Assembly (NCBI RefSeq): GCF_014648175.1
Contig: NZ_BMQP01000027.1
Coordinates: 44,110-108,109 of the forward strand
Source: Planobispora rosea
GTDB taxonomy: Bacteria; Actinomycetota; Actinomycetes; Streptosporangiales; Streptosporangiaceae
Direction: 5' to 3'
DNA: 64,000 nucleotides
A model generated the notes under the pieces. The model did no database searches. It was not told the origin of the DNA and worked only from the letters and a program-made list of their open reading frames with translations. The translations under genes and the position numbers were made by a program. Below, piece by piece: positions 1 through 7,930 of the stretch. How positions within the stretch are numbered: the first letter of the stretch is position 1; each line of letters opens with the position of its first letter.

Positions 1-1
1 G

Positions 2-361
2 GAGCGGAGGGGCCGGGGCGCCGCGGGGCGGGGGACGGCCGAGCTCTGGGACGAGGGGCTGCAGAGCGAGCGCACCCGCCTGGCCTGGGTCCGCACCGCC
101 ACCATGCTGGCCGCCAGCGGCCTGGGCGCCGGCGGGGTCGCCCTGCGCACCAGCGGCGTCCACCTGCTCGTCGCCGTCCCCTTCGCCCTGGCCGCCCTGT
201 GCGGCGCCCTCCTGCTGGCCCGCACCGGCGTGCGCTACCACCGGGTCCAGGACGCCCTGCACGGGGGCCGTCCCCTCGACGAGCGCGCCGACGCGCTCCT
301 CGCCTGGCTCGGCACCCTCTCCGCCGTCACCGGCTCCCTCGCCTTCGTCGTGCTCCGGTGA
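2..361 (+). CDS. DUF202 family membrane protein, 5'-truncated by window edge
   Basis: The frame is open from the first bases of the window, and the visible part begins before the first ATG (104). It carries the DUF202 hallmark 'SERTRLAWVRT' around positions 68-100, directly before two hydrophobic stretches (AASGLGAGGVALRTSG and VAVPFALAALCGALLLA) and a third near the C-terminus (LLAWLGTLSAVTGSLAFVVL). DUF202 proteins are small three-helix inner-membrane proteins of unknown function. Taking ATG 104 as the start would cut the diagnostic motif off, so the real start lies outside the window. No partner gene can be seen. Confidence 0.75.
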   Translation, partial: ERRGRGAAGRGTAELWDEGLQSERTRLAWVRTATMLAASGLGAGGVALRTSGVHLLVAVPFALAALCGALLLARTGVRYHRVQDALHGGRPLDERADALLAWLGTLSAVTGSLAFVVLR

Positions 362-403
362 GGACCGTCGCACGGGGTCCGGGTCCCCGCGGCGGGCCCG
401 CCG

Positions 404-694
404 TCAGCGGTGCAGACGGTCGGACGTCTCCACGGTCAGCTGCGCGAGGAGCGGTGCCAGCTCGGGACGTGCGCGCAGCAGGTCCTCCAGCCGCACCCGC
501 CAGGCGCCGGTCTCGGGGAACACGGCGTCCTCGCGCTGGAGACGCAGCCGCGTCTCGGCGAGGTTCAGCTGGTACGCGGTGCCGAAATAGCGTCCCACCA
601 TGTCGGTGAGCCACCAGTAGGCGTCGGAGTCCGCCGCCGAGACGAATGCGCGGGCGCCTTCCCAGGCCACGCGTGGCTGGTGCACGACAGTCAT
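404..694 (-). CDS. conserved hypothetical protein, 96 aa
   Basis: A small acidic, helix-rich protein with no motif I recognise. Its start at 694 is supported by a TAGCGT box (701-706 on the minus strand) exactly six bases before the ATG, the arrangement seen for leaderless genes elsewhere in this window. It is divergent from the dehalogenase-like gene and tail-to-tail with the DUF202 gene. The tryptophan-rich centre (AYWWLTDMVGRYFG) and the leucine-rich C-terminal half suggest a compact soluble helical protein. Function is unknown. Confidence 0.55.
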   Translation of the reverse strand: MTVVHQPRVAWEGARAFVSAADSDAYWWLTDMVGRYFGTAYQLNLAETRLRLQREDAVFPETGAWRVRLEDLLRARPELAPLLAQLTVETSDRLHR

Positions 695-789
695 GACCGG
701 ACGCTATGTCCGATGGATGCCACCGGCAAGGTCTTGCGCCCATCGGCGTCGCCGTACTGGACGGGCGGATCGCGGGCAGAGCGGGTGGA

Positions 790-1674
790 ATGTTCGAAGA
801 TTTCACACAGACGCGCGTCGACGTGGGGGAGGCCGAGTTACGGGTACGGCACGGCGGCTCCGGGCCGCCCGTGCTGCTCCTGCACGGCCATCCCCGCACC
901 CATGTCACCTGGCACCGCGTGGCCCCGCTGCTCGCCACCGAGTTCACCGTCGTCTGCCCGGATCTGCGCGGCTACGGGCAGTCGTCCAAGCCGCCCAGCA
1001 CGCCCGACCACGAGCCCTACTCCAAACGGGCCATGGCCCGCGACTGCGTGGCGCTGATGCGCTCCCTCGGCCACGAGCGCTTCGCCGTGGTCGGCCACGA
1101 CCGGGGCGCGTACGTGGCACAGCGCCTCGCACTGGATCACCCGGAGGCCGTGACCCACCTCGCCGTGCTCGACGTCGTCCCGATCGGTGATGCGCTCGCG
1201 CGCTGCGACGCCGCCTTCGCGAGCAGCTGGTGGCACTGGTTCTTCCTGGGACAGGCGGACAAGCCCGCCGAGCGCGTGATCAACGCCGACCCGGACGCCT
1301 GGTACGGCTTCGGCCCCGAGACGATGGGCCAGGAGGCCTACGAGGACCTGCGGCGGGCGATCCACGATCCGGAGACCGTGCACGCCATGTGCGAGGACTA
1401 CCGGGCCGGGCTCGGAACCGACCGGGCCGCCGACGACGCCGACCGCGCCGCGGGCCGCCGTGTCGAATGCCCTGTCCTGGTGCTCTGGGCGAGCGGGGAC
1501 GACCTGGCGGATCTCTACGGCGACGTGCTCGCGATCTGGCGGGACTGGGCCGGCGACCTGCGCGGAGGTCCGTTCGAGAGCGGGCACCACATGGCCGAGG
1601 AGGCCCCGGAGGAGCTCGCCGGCGAACTGCGCGCCTTCCTGGCCGGGCGTTCCCGCAGGGACGGCACGCCGTAG
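790..1674 (+). CDS. alpha/beta hydrolase, haloacetate dehalogenase-like
   Basis: A 294-residue alpha/beta hydrolase of the length of fluoroacetate dehalogenases (about 295-305). Visible elements are the oxyanion-hole segment HGHPRTH, the strand DLRGYGQSSKP, a nucleophile elbow GHDRG with an aspartate (D104) as in dehalogenases, the cap motif WWHWFFL matching the halide-binding His-Trp, a DY pair in the cap (CEDYRAG) and the catalytic His in GHHMAEEAP (about H266). An in-frame ATG at 706 exists, but its extra 28 residues look unlike the family, so 790 is preferred. In the characterised enzymes two arginines flank the nucleophile. Here the first is kept (R105), while the second is Tyr108, so the natural substrate may not be a simple haloacetate. 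Confidence 0.75.
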   Translation: MFEDFTQTRVDVGEAELRVRHGGSGPPVLLLHGHPRTHVTWHRVAPLLATEFTVVCPDLRGYGQSSKPPSTPDHEPYSKRAMARDCVALMRSLGHERFAVVGHDRGAYVAQRLALDHPEAVTHLAVLDVVPIGDALARCDAAFASSWWHWFFLGQADKPAERVINADPDAWYGFGPETMGQEAYEDLRRAIHDPETVHAMCEDYRAGLGTDRAADDADRAAGRRVECPVLVLWASGDDLADLYGDVLAIWRDWAGDLRGGPFESGHHMAEEAPEELAGELRAFLAGRSRRDGTP

Positions 1675-1683
1675 GAGCGTCCC

Positions 1684-1724
1684 GGAGTCCGGCCCGGTCC
1701 GGAGCCCCGTCCGGGCCGGACTCC
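1684..1724. terminator. bidirectional hairpin terminator
   Basis: A perfect 14-bp inverted repeat (GGAGTCCGGCCCGG at 1684-1697, its complement at 1711-1724, 13-base loop) lies between the convergent hydrolase and MarR genes. There is no U-tract, which is usual for actinomycete terminators. Confidence 0.65.
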
Positions 1725-1745
1725 CGCCCGGTCAATGATCAGCGG

Positions 1746-2234
1746 TCAGTGATCAGCGGTCCGCGGGGTGGGCGAGGGCTCCGGGCGCCAGGCACGCTGG
1801 AGCCGGGCGATCTGCCGGAGAGCGCGTTTGAAGTCACCGTAGACCTCGGCGCCCAGCGCCTCCTCGTGCCGCCGCTCGATGGCGGCCAGGATGGCGTCCG
1901 CCTTGGTGATCTCGTCGATCCCGTGCTCCGTCGGGACGATGAGCTTGGCCCGCCGATCCTGGGGATCGGGCTCGCGGCGCACGTAACCGAGCTCGACCAG
2001 CTCGTCGACGATGGTTCCGACGATCTGCTTGCGCTGGCCCGATCTCCGTGACAGCTCGGTGGCCCGGACGCCCTCGGCGTCGAGGTAGGCCAGCACCGCC
2101 CCGTGCCGCGGCCGGACATGCGGGTGTCCCTGCTCGGCGAGGGTCTCGAACAGCTCCTGCTGCACCAGGAACAGCAGCTGGCCGGTGAGCATCCCCAGGT
2201 CGGGGTCCTGTCGTTTGCGCTCGCTCCGCCGCAT
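1746..2234 (-). CDS. MarR family transcriptional regulator
   Basis: A 162-residue MarR-type winged-helix protein. The central part reads as the MarR DNA-binding domain: 'RPRHGAVLAYLDAEG', a recognition helix region 'ATELSRRSGQRKQIVGTIVDELVELGYV', and the wing 'REPDPQDRRAKLIVPTEHG'. ATG 2234 is chosen because a GGGAGAGG ribosome site lies just upstream. Earlier in-frame codons would run through the operator. It is divergent from the FAD oxidase gene, and a perfect 13-bp inverted repeat sits in the shared promoter, so it most likely represses itself and the oxidase in response to a small, probably phenolic, ligand. The ligand is not deducible. Confidence 0.9.
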   Translation of the reverse strand: MRRSERKRQDPDLGMLTGQLLFLVQQELFETLAEQGHPHVRPRHGAVLAYLDAEGVRATELSRRSGQRKQIVGTIVDELVELGYVRREPDPQDRRAKLIVPTEHGIDEITKADAILAAIERRHEEALGAEVYGDFKRALRQIARLQRAWRPEPSPTPRTADH

Positions 2235-2253
2235 GGTGGCCTCTCCCGGAAAG

Positions 2254-2290
2254 ATAGTCCTGATTCTTGACTGTCCTGAATCAGGACTAT
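2254..2290. promoter_or_regulatory. perfect inverted repeat, probable MarR operator
   Basis: ATAGTCCTGATTC (2254-2266) is repeated as its exact complement at 2278-2290, with an 11-base spacer. The site lies between the divergent MarR and FAD-oxidase genes and contains the -10-like sequence for both (TATCTT on the minus strand, GGACTATAC on the plus strand). The overlap with the start regions fits repression by promoter occlusion. Confidence 0.8.
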
Positions 2291-2337
2291 ACCGTGAAAG
2301 CACGTTGATCGCCGCACCCCCCGGAAGGACGACCGCC

Positions 2338-3729
2338 ATGACCACCTCGGTGACCGCGACTCCCGCAGCGACTTCCGCAGCGACTCCCGCGGTGACCCGT
2401 GCCGCGCGCCGCCTCGGCGGCCGGTTCGCCGGGACCGTGCACCTGCCCGGAGAGCCCGGCTACGAGGTGGCGCGGCGCCCCCTGTTCCCGGTGACCGACC
2501 CGTGGCCCGCGCTGGTGGCCGAGGCGGCCGGGCCGCAGGACGTGCGGGCCGCGGTGCTCACGGCGCGCGAGCAGGGGCTCCCGCTGGCGGTGCAGGCGAC
2601 CGGGCACGGCACGCACGTCCCCTGCGACGGCGGCCTGCTGCTGAAGACCACGGGCATGGCCGGTGTGCTGATCGACCCGGAGCGGCGCATCGCCCGGGTC
2701 GGCCCCGGCGCCCAGTGGGGCCGGGTGCTGGCCGCCGCCGCGCCGTTCGGTCTGGCGCCGCTCTCGGGGTCCTCGCCGGACGTCGGCGTGACCGGATACA
2801 CCCTCGGCGGCGGCCTGGGCTGGCTGGCCCGCCGGTACGGCTTCGCCGCCGACAGCGTGCTGCGCGCCGAGGTCGTCACCGCCGACGGACGCCTGGTGAC
2901 GGCGGGCCCCGACAGCCACCCCGACCTGTTCTGGGCGCTGCGCGGTGGCGGCGGCAACTTCGGCGTGGTCACCTCGCTGGAGTTCCGCCTCCACCCGGTC
3001 GCCCGGGTCCACGCCGGGACGGCCTGTTTCCCGGTCGAGCGGGCGGCCGAGACCCTGGCGTTCTACCGCGAATGGATCGCCGGCGCCCCCGGCGAGCTGA
3101 GCACCGCGGTGCTGCTGACCCGGATGCCCGACAGCCCGCAGACCCCCGAGCCGGTGCGCGGCAGGCGCGTCCTGGCGATCAAGGCCATGTACGCAGGGGG
3201 AGCCGAGCAGGCCCGGCGGGCGCTCGCGCCGCTGTGGCAGGCCGCCGGTCCGGTGCTGCTCGACGACTTCCGCACGGTGCCCTACGCCGAGGCCTCGATG
3301 GGCGGCACCGCCCCGCGGCAGGTGAACCTGTTCGGGGAGCTGCCGGACCCGGTGATCGACGCCCTGGTGCGCGCGGCGGATCCGGAGAGCTCGCCGGAGC
3401 GGGTGACGACGGTGGAGGTGCGGCACTGGGGTGGCGCGATGGCCCACCCCGGGCCCGGCGCCGGTCCCGTCGGGCACCGCGACACGTCCCTGTCGGTGAT
3501 CGTCGACGCCGAGGCGCCCGGTCTGGCCGCCGAGCTGCGCCCGTACGCCACCGGTGGCGCGTTCCTGAACTTCCTGCACGACACCGCCAGGACCGCGACG
3601 GCCTACACCGCCGCGGACCACCGGCGGCTGACGGAGGTGAAGGGCGTCTACGACGCGGACAACACCTTCAACCTCGGGCACGTCATCCCCCCGGCCCCGC
3701 CGGCCGCCGGTGTCCACGCGGCCGGATGA
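2338..3729 (+). CDS. FAD-dependent oxidoreductase, berberine-bridge-enzyme type
   Basis: A 463-residue flavoprotein of the PCMH/BBE class. The N-terminal half holds the FAD-binding fold, with 'ATGHGTHVP' at the usual site of histidyl-FAD attachment and 'GVTGYTLGGGLGWLARRYGFAAD', the classical second FAD segment. The second (cysteine) attachment residue of bicovalent family members is absent. The C-terminus has the BBE motif ending 'YDADNTFNLGHVIPP'. The start follows a GGAAGGA site. These enzymes oxidise sugars, alcohols or secondary-metabolite intermediates with O2. The divergent MarR repressor suggests inducible use on an aromatic or antibiotic-like compound. Substrate unknown. Confidence 0.88.
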   Translation: MTTSVTATPAATSAATPAVTRAARRLGGRFAGTVHLPGEPGYEVARRPLFPVTDPWPALVAEAAGPQDVRAAVLTAREQGLPLAVQATGHGTHVPCDGGLLLKTTGMAGVLIDPERRIARVGPGAQWGRVLAAAAPFGLAPLSGSSPDVGVTGYTLGGGLGWLARRYGFAADSVLRAEVVTADGRLVTAGPDSHPDLFWALRGGGGNFGVVTSLEFRLHPVARVHAGTACFPVERAAETLAFYREWIAGAPGELSTAVLLTRMPDSPQTPEPVRGRRVLAIKAMYAGGAEQARRALAPLWQAAGPVLLDDFRTVPYAEASMGGTAPRQVNLFGELPDPVIDALVRAADPESSPERVTTVEVRHWGGAMAHPGPGAGPVGHRDTSLSVIVDAEAPGLAAELRPYATGGAFLNFLHDTARTATAYTAADHRRLTEVKGVYDADNTFNLGHVIPPAPPAAGVHAAG

Positions 3730-3818
3730 CCCGCCCCGCCGCCCGGCCCTCTGCAATCCCATGTCCGTCCGGCACAGCTGGGGCGGCGAGCAGGGCAGCT
3801 ACGGCAAGATATCGGCCT

Positions 3819-4619
3819 ATGTCGTCATTTGATGAGCTCGCTGGGTACGCCGCGGAGATCGCCCCCGTGATCGATGTCGTCCACGTCGGAGTGCACGCGG
3901 CGAGCGGGCGGCGCTGCCAGGAACTCGTCGCGAGGTCGGGCCTGGACGCCGGCCTCCTGATCGACCTGCGGTACGTGCTCCCGGCCCGGCCGCTGACCCG
4001 CGAGGGACTCGCCGCCGTCTACCGCTACGACCCCGTCGACGAGGCATGGATCGCGGCGCAGATCGCACGGGGGATCCTGATCGAGGACCCGGTCCGGGAC
4101 GGCGCCGCGCCCAGCACGCCCGGTGCGCCCGGCGCATCCGGCATGTCAGGCGCACTCGGTGCATACGGCGCGCGCGAGGTGCTCCGCGCCACGGACCGGG
4201 CGCTGGCGTTCATCGCGGAACTGTACGGGATCCACGCGGCGGTGACCGCCGAGCTGTGGGCGGCCCACGCCGGCCGGTTGCCCGTCCTGACCCGCCTCGC
4301 CGGACGCCTCCTGACCGCCGCGGCGCACAGCGGCGGCCCGGCCTTCGCCCAGGTCGCCCCTCCCCACGAGCCGCCGGGCACCCCCGACGGGGTGCTGCTG
4401 TTCAACCGGCTGGCGGCACTGCGGCTGCACCGGGCCGACGCCCACGCCGCCGCCTGGAGCGGAGCGGGCCTCACCGCCGGGCAGATCGTCGCCATGCCCC
4501 CCGGACCCGCCCGGGACGCCATCGAGGCCGAGACCAACCGCCGCGCCGCGGCGCCGTACGAGACCCTGAGCGCCCGCGAACGCGAGACCCTCCTCGACGG
4601 CCTGCGCACCCTCCTCTGA
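3819..4619 (+). CDS. helical conserved actinobacterial protein, SCO6745-like
   Basis: A 266-residue protein that is mostly alpha helix. Its C-terminal third ('LRLHRADAHAAAW..AGLTAGQI..MPPGPARDAIEAETNRRAAAPYETL') follows the pattern I associate with the actinobacterial SCO6745 family, once described as MarR-like. No catalytic motif is evident. A short Gly/Ala/Ser/Pro low-complexity linker (about residues 97-116) divides two helical parts. It starts 89 bp after the FAD oxidase in the same direction and could be co-transcribed with it. Family assignment is from memory and tentative. Confidence 0.6.
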   Translation: MSSFDELAGYAAEIAPVIDVVHVGVHAASGRRCQELVARSGLDAGLLIDLRYVLPARPLTREGLAAVYRYDPVDEAWIAAQIARGILIEDPVRDGAAPSTPGAPGASGMSGALGAYGAREVLRATDRALAFIAELYGIHAAVTAELWAAHAGRLPVLTRLAGRLLTAAAHSGGPAFAQVAPPHEPPGTPDGVLLFNRLAALRLHRADAHAAAWSGAGLTAGQIVAMPPGPARDAIEAETNRRAAAPYETLSARERETLLDGLRTLL

Positions 4620-4706
4620 GCCCCCGCCCCGGCCTCTGCGCCCCCACCTCGGCCCGCTGCCTCTCCTCGTCCAGCCGCCCGACGGCCTCCGCCGCCCATG
4701 CGCCGA

Positions 4707-5207
4707 TCATGAGGGGAGCGTGAGGGCCTGACGGGCGACGGCCTGCCGTTCGGCGGCCTCCCGCTGCGCGGTCTCCTGTTCGGCGGCCGCGCGGGTGTCG
4801 TAGGCGGCGCGGGCGGCGGCGATCTCGTTCTGGTGCTCCTCGGTCCAGGTCACCAGCGCGCGGATGGTGTCGTGCAGGGTGGAGCCGAGGGGGGTGAGCT
4901 CGTAGTCCACCCGGGGCGGCACGGTCGGGTGCACGGTGCGGCTCACCAGGCCGTCGCGCTCCAGCTGGCGCAGTGTCCGGGTGAGCATCCGCTGGCTGAC
5001 CCCGTCTATCTTGCGGCGCAGTTCCGTGAAACGCAGGCTGCGCCGGTCGAGCAGGGCGATGACGAGCAGTGACCACTTGTCGGCGATCCGGTCGAGGATC
5101 TGCCGGACCTCGCAGTCCTCCCGCGTGTCCCACTGGAGAACGTCGTAGTCGTCGTCGGTATCCCCGCAGGAACCGAGGGACTTTGAAGTGCCGTCTTCCA
5201 TGGTCAT
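4707..5207 (-). CDS. HxlR family transcriptional regulator
   Basis: A 166-residue HxlR-type winged-helix regulator. The family start 'EDCEVRQILDRIADKWSLLVIALL' includes the conserved cysteine, which is redox- or electrophile-sensing in several relatives. It is followed by 'LRFTELRRKIDGVSQRMLTRTLRQLERDGLVSR' and the wing 'PTVPPRVDYELTPLG'. The alanine/glutamate-rich C-terminus (about 40 residues) is likely a helix. The gene is divergent from an MFS exporter and is the obvious candidate for its regulator. A second ATG (6 bases in) could also serve as the start. Confidence 0.92.
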   Translation of the reverse strand: MTMEDGTSKSLGSCGDTDDDYDVLQWDTREDCEVRQILDRIADKWSLLVIALLDRRSLRFTELRRKIDGVSQRMLTRTLRQLERDGLVSRTVHPTVPPRVDYELTPLGSTLHDTIRALVTWTEEHQNEIAAARAAYDTRAAAEQETAQREAAERQAVARQALTLPS

Positions 5208-5230
5208 CGATGGTGACTGAAGATGCTCTC

Positions 5231-5276
5231 GGTTACAAGAGGGAACCGGCAGTCATCCTGGTAACCGGCCGGTTCC
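5231..5276. promoter_or_regulatory. nested inverted repeats, probable HxlR operator
   Basis: The divergent HxlR-MFS gap holds GGAACCGGC (5242-5250) with its exact complement GCCGGTTCC (5268-5276), and an outer pair GGTTAC (5231-5236) / GTAACC (5261-5266). The pieces lie immediately before the MFS ribosome site, so binding here should block the exporter promoter. Confidence 0.6.
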
Positions 5277-5300
5277 GTGCGCATCGAGAGGAGCCGCCTG

Positions 5301-6728
5301 ATGTCCGCATCGAGCGCCCGCATGGACGGGCGTGCCTGGGGAGTGTTGTTCGTGTTGTGCGGCGCGATCTTCCTGGAAGGGATCGACGTGGCGATGCTGA
5401 ACGTGGCGCTGCCGTTGATCCGGGCCGACATGGGCCTGTCCACGGGGATGCTCAGCGGTGTGGTCAGCGCCTACGTGCTCGGCTACGGCGGCTTCATGCT
5501 GCTGGGCGGACGCGCCGCCGACCTGCTGGGCCGCCGCCGGATGTTCCTGCTCTGGCTGACCGTCTTCCTGGTCTTCTCCGGGCTGGGCGGATTCGCCACC
5601 GAGGGCTGGATGCTGCTGGTCGCCCGGTTCGTCACCGGGGTCGCGGCGGCGTTCATGGCCCCCGCCGGGCTGGCGCTGGTCACCGGGAACTTCCCCGAGG
5701 GCCCGCAGCGTGTCAAGGCGCTCGGCGTCTACGCCGCCACGGCGGCGGGCGGGTTCTCCCTCGGCCTGGTCGCCGGCGGCCTGCTGGCCTCACTCGGCTG
5801 GCGGTGGGTGTTCTTCGCCCCGGTGATCCTGTCAGCGGTGATCCTGGCGGCCGCCGTGCCGCTCGTCCGCGACCCGGGCGCACCGCGAGGCCCCGCGGGC
5901 GGCTTCGACCTGGCCGGCGCGGCCAGCATCACCGGTGCGATGCTGCTGCTGGTGTACGGAGTGGTCAACCTGGAGCACCCGGGCGGCCGGGCCGGCGCGG
6001 CCGGGGCGTTCGCCGCCGGGCTGGCGCTGCTGGCCGCCTTCGTCGTGATCGAGCGGCGGTCGGCCAGCCCGCTGGTACGGCTGGGCATCCTGCGCTCGGG
6101 ATCCCTGGTCCGCGTCAACCTGGCGGCGTCGCTGTTCATCGGCTCCTTCGCCGGGTTCCAGTTCCTGGTCACCCTGTACCTGCAGGAGCTGCGCGGCTGG
6201 AGCACGCTGCAGACGGGTCTGGCGATGCTGGTGGTCGGCATCGACACGGTGCTCGCCCCGACCGTGACGCCGCGGCTGGTGAACCGGTTCGGCAACGCCC
6301 GGGTGCTGCTGGGCGGGCTGGTGCTGGCGGTTTTGGCCTACGCGCTGTTCCTGCCCGTCGGGGCCGACTGGGCCTACACCGCCATGCTCCCCACCATGCT
6401 CCTTCTGGGCCTGGCCTTCTCCCTGGCGTACGGTCCGCTGACCATGGCCGCCACCGAGGGCGTCGCGGAGCACGAGCACGGCCTGGCCGGCGGGCTGCTG
6501 TACACCGCGATCCAGTTCGGCACGGCCCTCGGCCTGTCGGCGGTGACCGCCGTCAACGTCGCGGTGCTGGGCGGCGGCTCGGGCCTCCAGGCGCTCCGCT
6601 CGGCTCTGATCGTCCCGGTCGCCGCCGCGGCCCTCGGCGCGATCGTCATCGCGTCCGGGCTCCGTACCCGCGGGACCGTCGATCCCGTCCCTCCGGCGGA
6701 GCCCGCCTCCGTCAACGCATCCGCCTGA
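5301..6728 (+). CDS. MFS transporter, DHA2-like drug exporter
   Basis: A 475-residue major-facilitator protein with about 14 hydrophobic segments. The first helices read 'LFVLCGAIFLEGIDVAMLNVALPLI', the loop 2-3 motif is 'LLGGRAADLLGRRRMFL' (the MFS G-x-x-x-D-R/K-x-G-R-R signature), and the antiporter motif C region 'AFMAPAGLALVTGNFPEG' follows. ATG 5301 is preceded by GAGGAG. An upstream in-frame codon at 5277 lies inside the operator. The divergent HxlR gene and the operator suggest inducible efflux of a toxic compound. Confidence 0.9.
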   Translation: MSASSARMDGRAWGVLFVLCGAIFLEGIDVAMLNVALPLIRADMGLSTGMLSGVVSAYVLGYGGFMLLGGRAADLLGRRRMFLLWLTVFLVFSGLGGFATEGWMLLVARFVTGVAAAFMAPAGLALVTGNFPEGPQRVKALGVYAATAAGGFSLGLVAGGLLASLGWRWVFFAPVILSAVILAAAVPLVRDPGAPRGPAGGFDLAGAASITGAMLLLVYGVVNLEHPGGRAGAAGAFAAGLALLAAFVVIERRSASPLVRLGILRSGSLVRVNLAASLFIGSFAGFQFLVTLYLQELRGWSTLQTGLAMLVVGIDTVLAPTVTPRLVNRFGNARVLLGGLVLAVLAYALFLPVGADWAYTAMLPTMLLLGLAFSLAYGPLTMAATEGVAEHEHGLAGGLLYTAIQFGTALGLSAVTAVNVAVLGGGSGLQALRSALIVPVAAAALGAIVIASGLRTRGTVDPVPPAEPASVNASA

Positions 6729-6757
6729 CGCCTGACACCTGACGCCTGGCGGCCGGA

Positions 6758-6796
6758 GCCCGGCCCGGGACCCGGTGACAGGGTCCCGGGCCGGGC
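6758..6796. terminator. bidirectional hairpin terminator
   Basis: A perfect 16-bp stem (GCCCGGCCCGGGACCC at 6758-6773 and its complement at 6781-6796) with a 7-base loop lies between the convergent MFS and ferritin-like genes. Confidence 0.7.
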
Positions 6797-6801
6797 GCGG
6801 G

Positions 6802-7917
6802 TCAGGACTCGGCGCCGAGGGCGATGGTCTCGGCGACCTCGGTGTGGCGCTCGGCCTCCTCGGCGGCGAAGCGCTCCGCGTCGAGCTTGTCGGCGATCTC
6901 CTCGTCCTGTCTCATCAGCGCGTCCAGGCTCTGGCCGGCCATGTCCAGCACGCCCATGTCGGCGTAGGCCTGCTGCAGGCGGGGGCTCCACAGGCCGATG
7001 TCCTTGACGCACGGGACGATGCGGCTGAACAGCAGGGAGCGGAACAGCTTGAGGTACTCCGACTGGTCCACCGCCTCCATGGCCTCGGCGACCTCGCTCT
7101 TGCTCAGGCCGATGGTCTCCCAGGTCTCCCGGCCGCGCAGGCGGTCGCGCATCAGGTAGCAGCCCTCGATCACGAAGTCCTCGCGCTCGCGCAGCTCGCT
7201 CTCGCTGAGGTTGCGGTAGTAGTCGCGCAGCGCCATGCGGCCGAAGGCGACGTGCCGGGCCTCGTCCTGCATCACGTAGGCGAGGATCTGCTTGGGCAGC
7301 GGCTTGGTGGTGATGTCGCGCATCACGCCGAAGGCGGCCAGGGCCAGGCCCTCGATGAGCACCTGCATGCCCAGGTAGGGCATGTCCCAGCGGGAGTCGC
7401 TCAGGGTGCTGTCCAGCAGGGCCTTGAGATGCTCGTTGATGGGGTAGGCGAGGCCGACCTTCTCCTGCAGGAAGCGGGCGTAGGTCTCGGCGTGCCGGGC
7501 CTCGTCCATCGTCTGGGTGGCGGCGTAGAACTTGGAGTCGAGGTCGGGGACCGACTCGACGATCCGGGCCGAGCAGATCATCGCGCCCTGCTCGCCGTGG
7601 AGGAACTGGGAGAACTGCCAGGCCACGTTGTGCAGGCGGACGTCCTGGCGCTGCTTGTCGTCCATCCGGTCCCACAGCGGGGTGCCGTAGATGGCGATGG
7701 TGGTGTCGGGGATGCCGAGCACGTTGTACGGATCGACCTCCAGATCCCAGTCGATGCGCTTGACGGAGTCCCACTGCTTGTCCTTGCCCTTCTGGTAAAG
7801 GGCGAGCATGCGGTCCCTGCCGTCGTCGTACTCCCACGTGAAGCGGGCGGCACCCGCCGCCTCCACGTCCCACGTGGAGAGCTCGGCCGGAATCGTGTAG
7901 AGATCGTGAGTCGACAT
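6802..7917 (-). CDS. ferritin-like di-iron protein (probable oxygenase/oxidase)
   Basis: A 371-residue protein of the ferritin/ribonucleotide-reductase-R2-like fold, soluble and cytoplasmic. The four-helix metal site is complete: E109 (FLHGEQGA), E139 and H142 (MDEARHAE), E189 (VLIEGLAL), E219 and H222 (QDEARHVAFG). That gives the E..ExxH..E..ExxH pattern for a carboxylate-bridged di-iron centre. Close relatives are widespread in mycobacteria and other actinomycetes as uncharacterised ferritin-like proteins, some near lipid or xenobiotic genes. ATG 7917 is used because earlier codons would cross the operators. The divergent TetR gene with twin operators suggests induction by a small hydrophobic molecule that may be the substrate. 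Confidence 0.85.
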   Translation of the reverse strand: MSTHDLYTIPAELSTWDVEAAGAARFTWEYDDGRDRMLALYQKGKDKQWDSVKRIDWDLEVDPYNVLGIPDTTIAIYGTPLWDRMDDKQRQDVRLHNVAWQFSQFLHGEQGAMICSARIVESVPDLDSKFYAATQTMDEARHAETYARFLQEKVGLAYPINEHLKALLDSTLSDSRWDMPYLGMQVLIEGLALAAFGVMRDITTKPLPKQILAYVMQDEARHVAFGRMALRDYYRNLSESELREREDFVIEGCYLMRDRLRGRETWETIGLSKSEVAEAMEAVDQSEYLKLFRSLLFSRIVPCVKDIGLWSPRLQQAYADMGVLDMAGQSLDALMRQDEEIADKLDAERFAAEEAERHTEVAETIALGAES

Positions 7918-7930
7918 GCGGCCTCCAGAG

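Noticed and set aside
706..789. Earlier start for the dehalogenase-like gene
   Set aside because: The extra 28 residues are rich in Gly/Arg and unlike any hydrolase start, and they overlap the promoter box of the divergent gene.
2502..3818. Very long open frame running into the helical protein at 3819
   Set aside because: The first 440 codons are an out-of-frame shadow of the FAD oxidase gene, rich in Arg/Gly/Pro; only the part from 3819 looks like protein.
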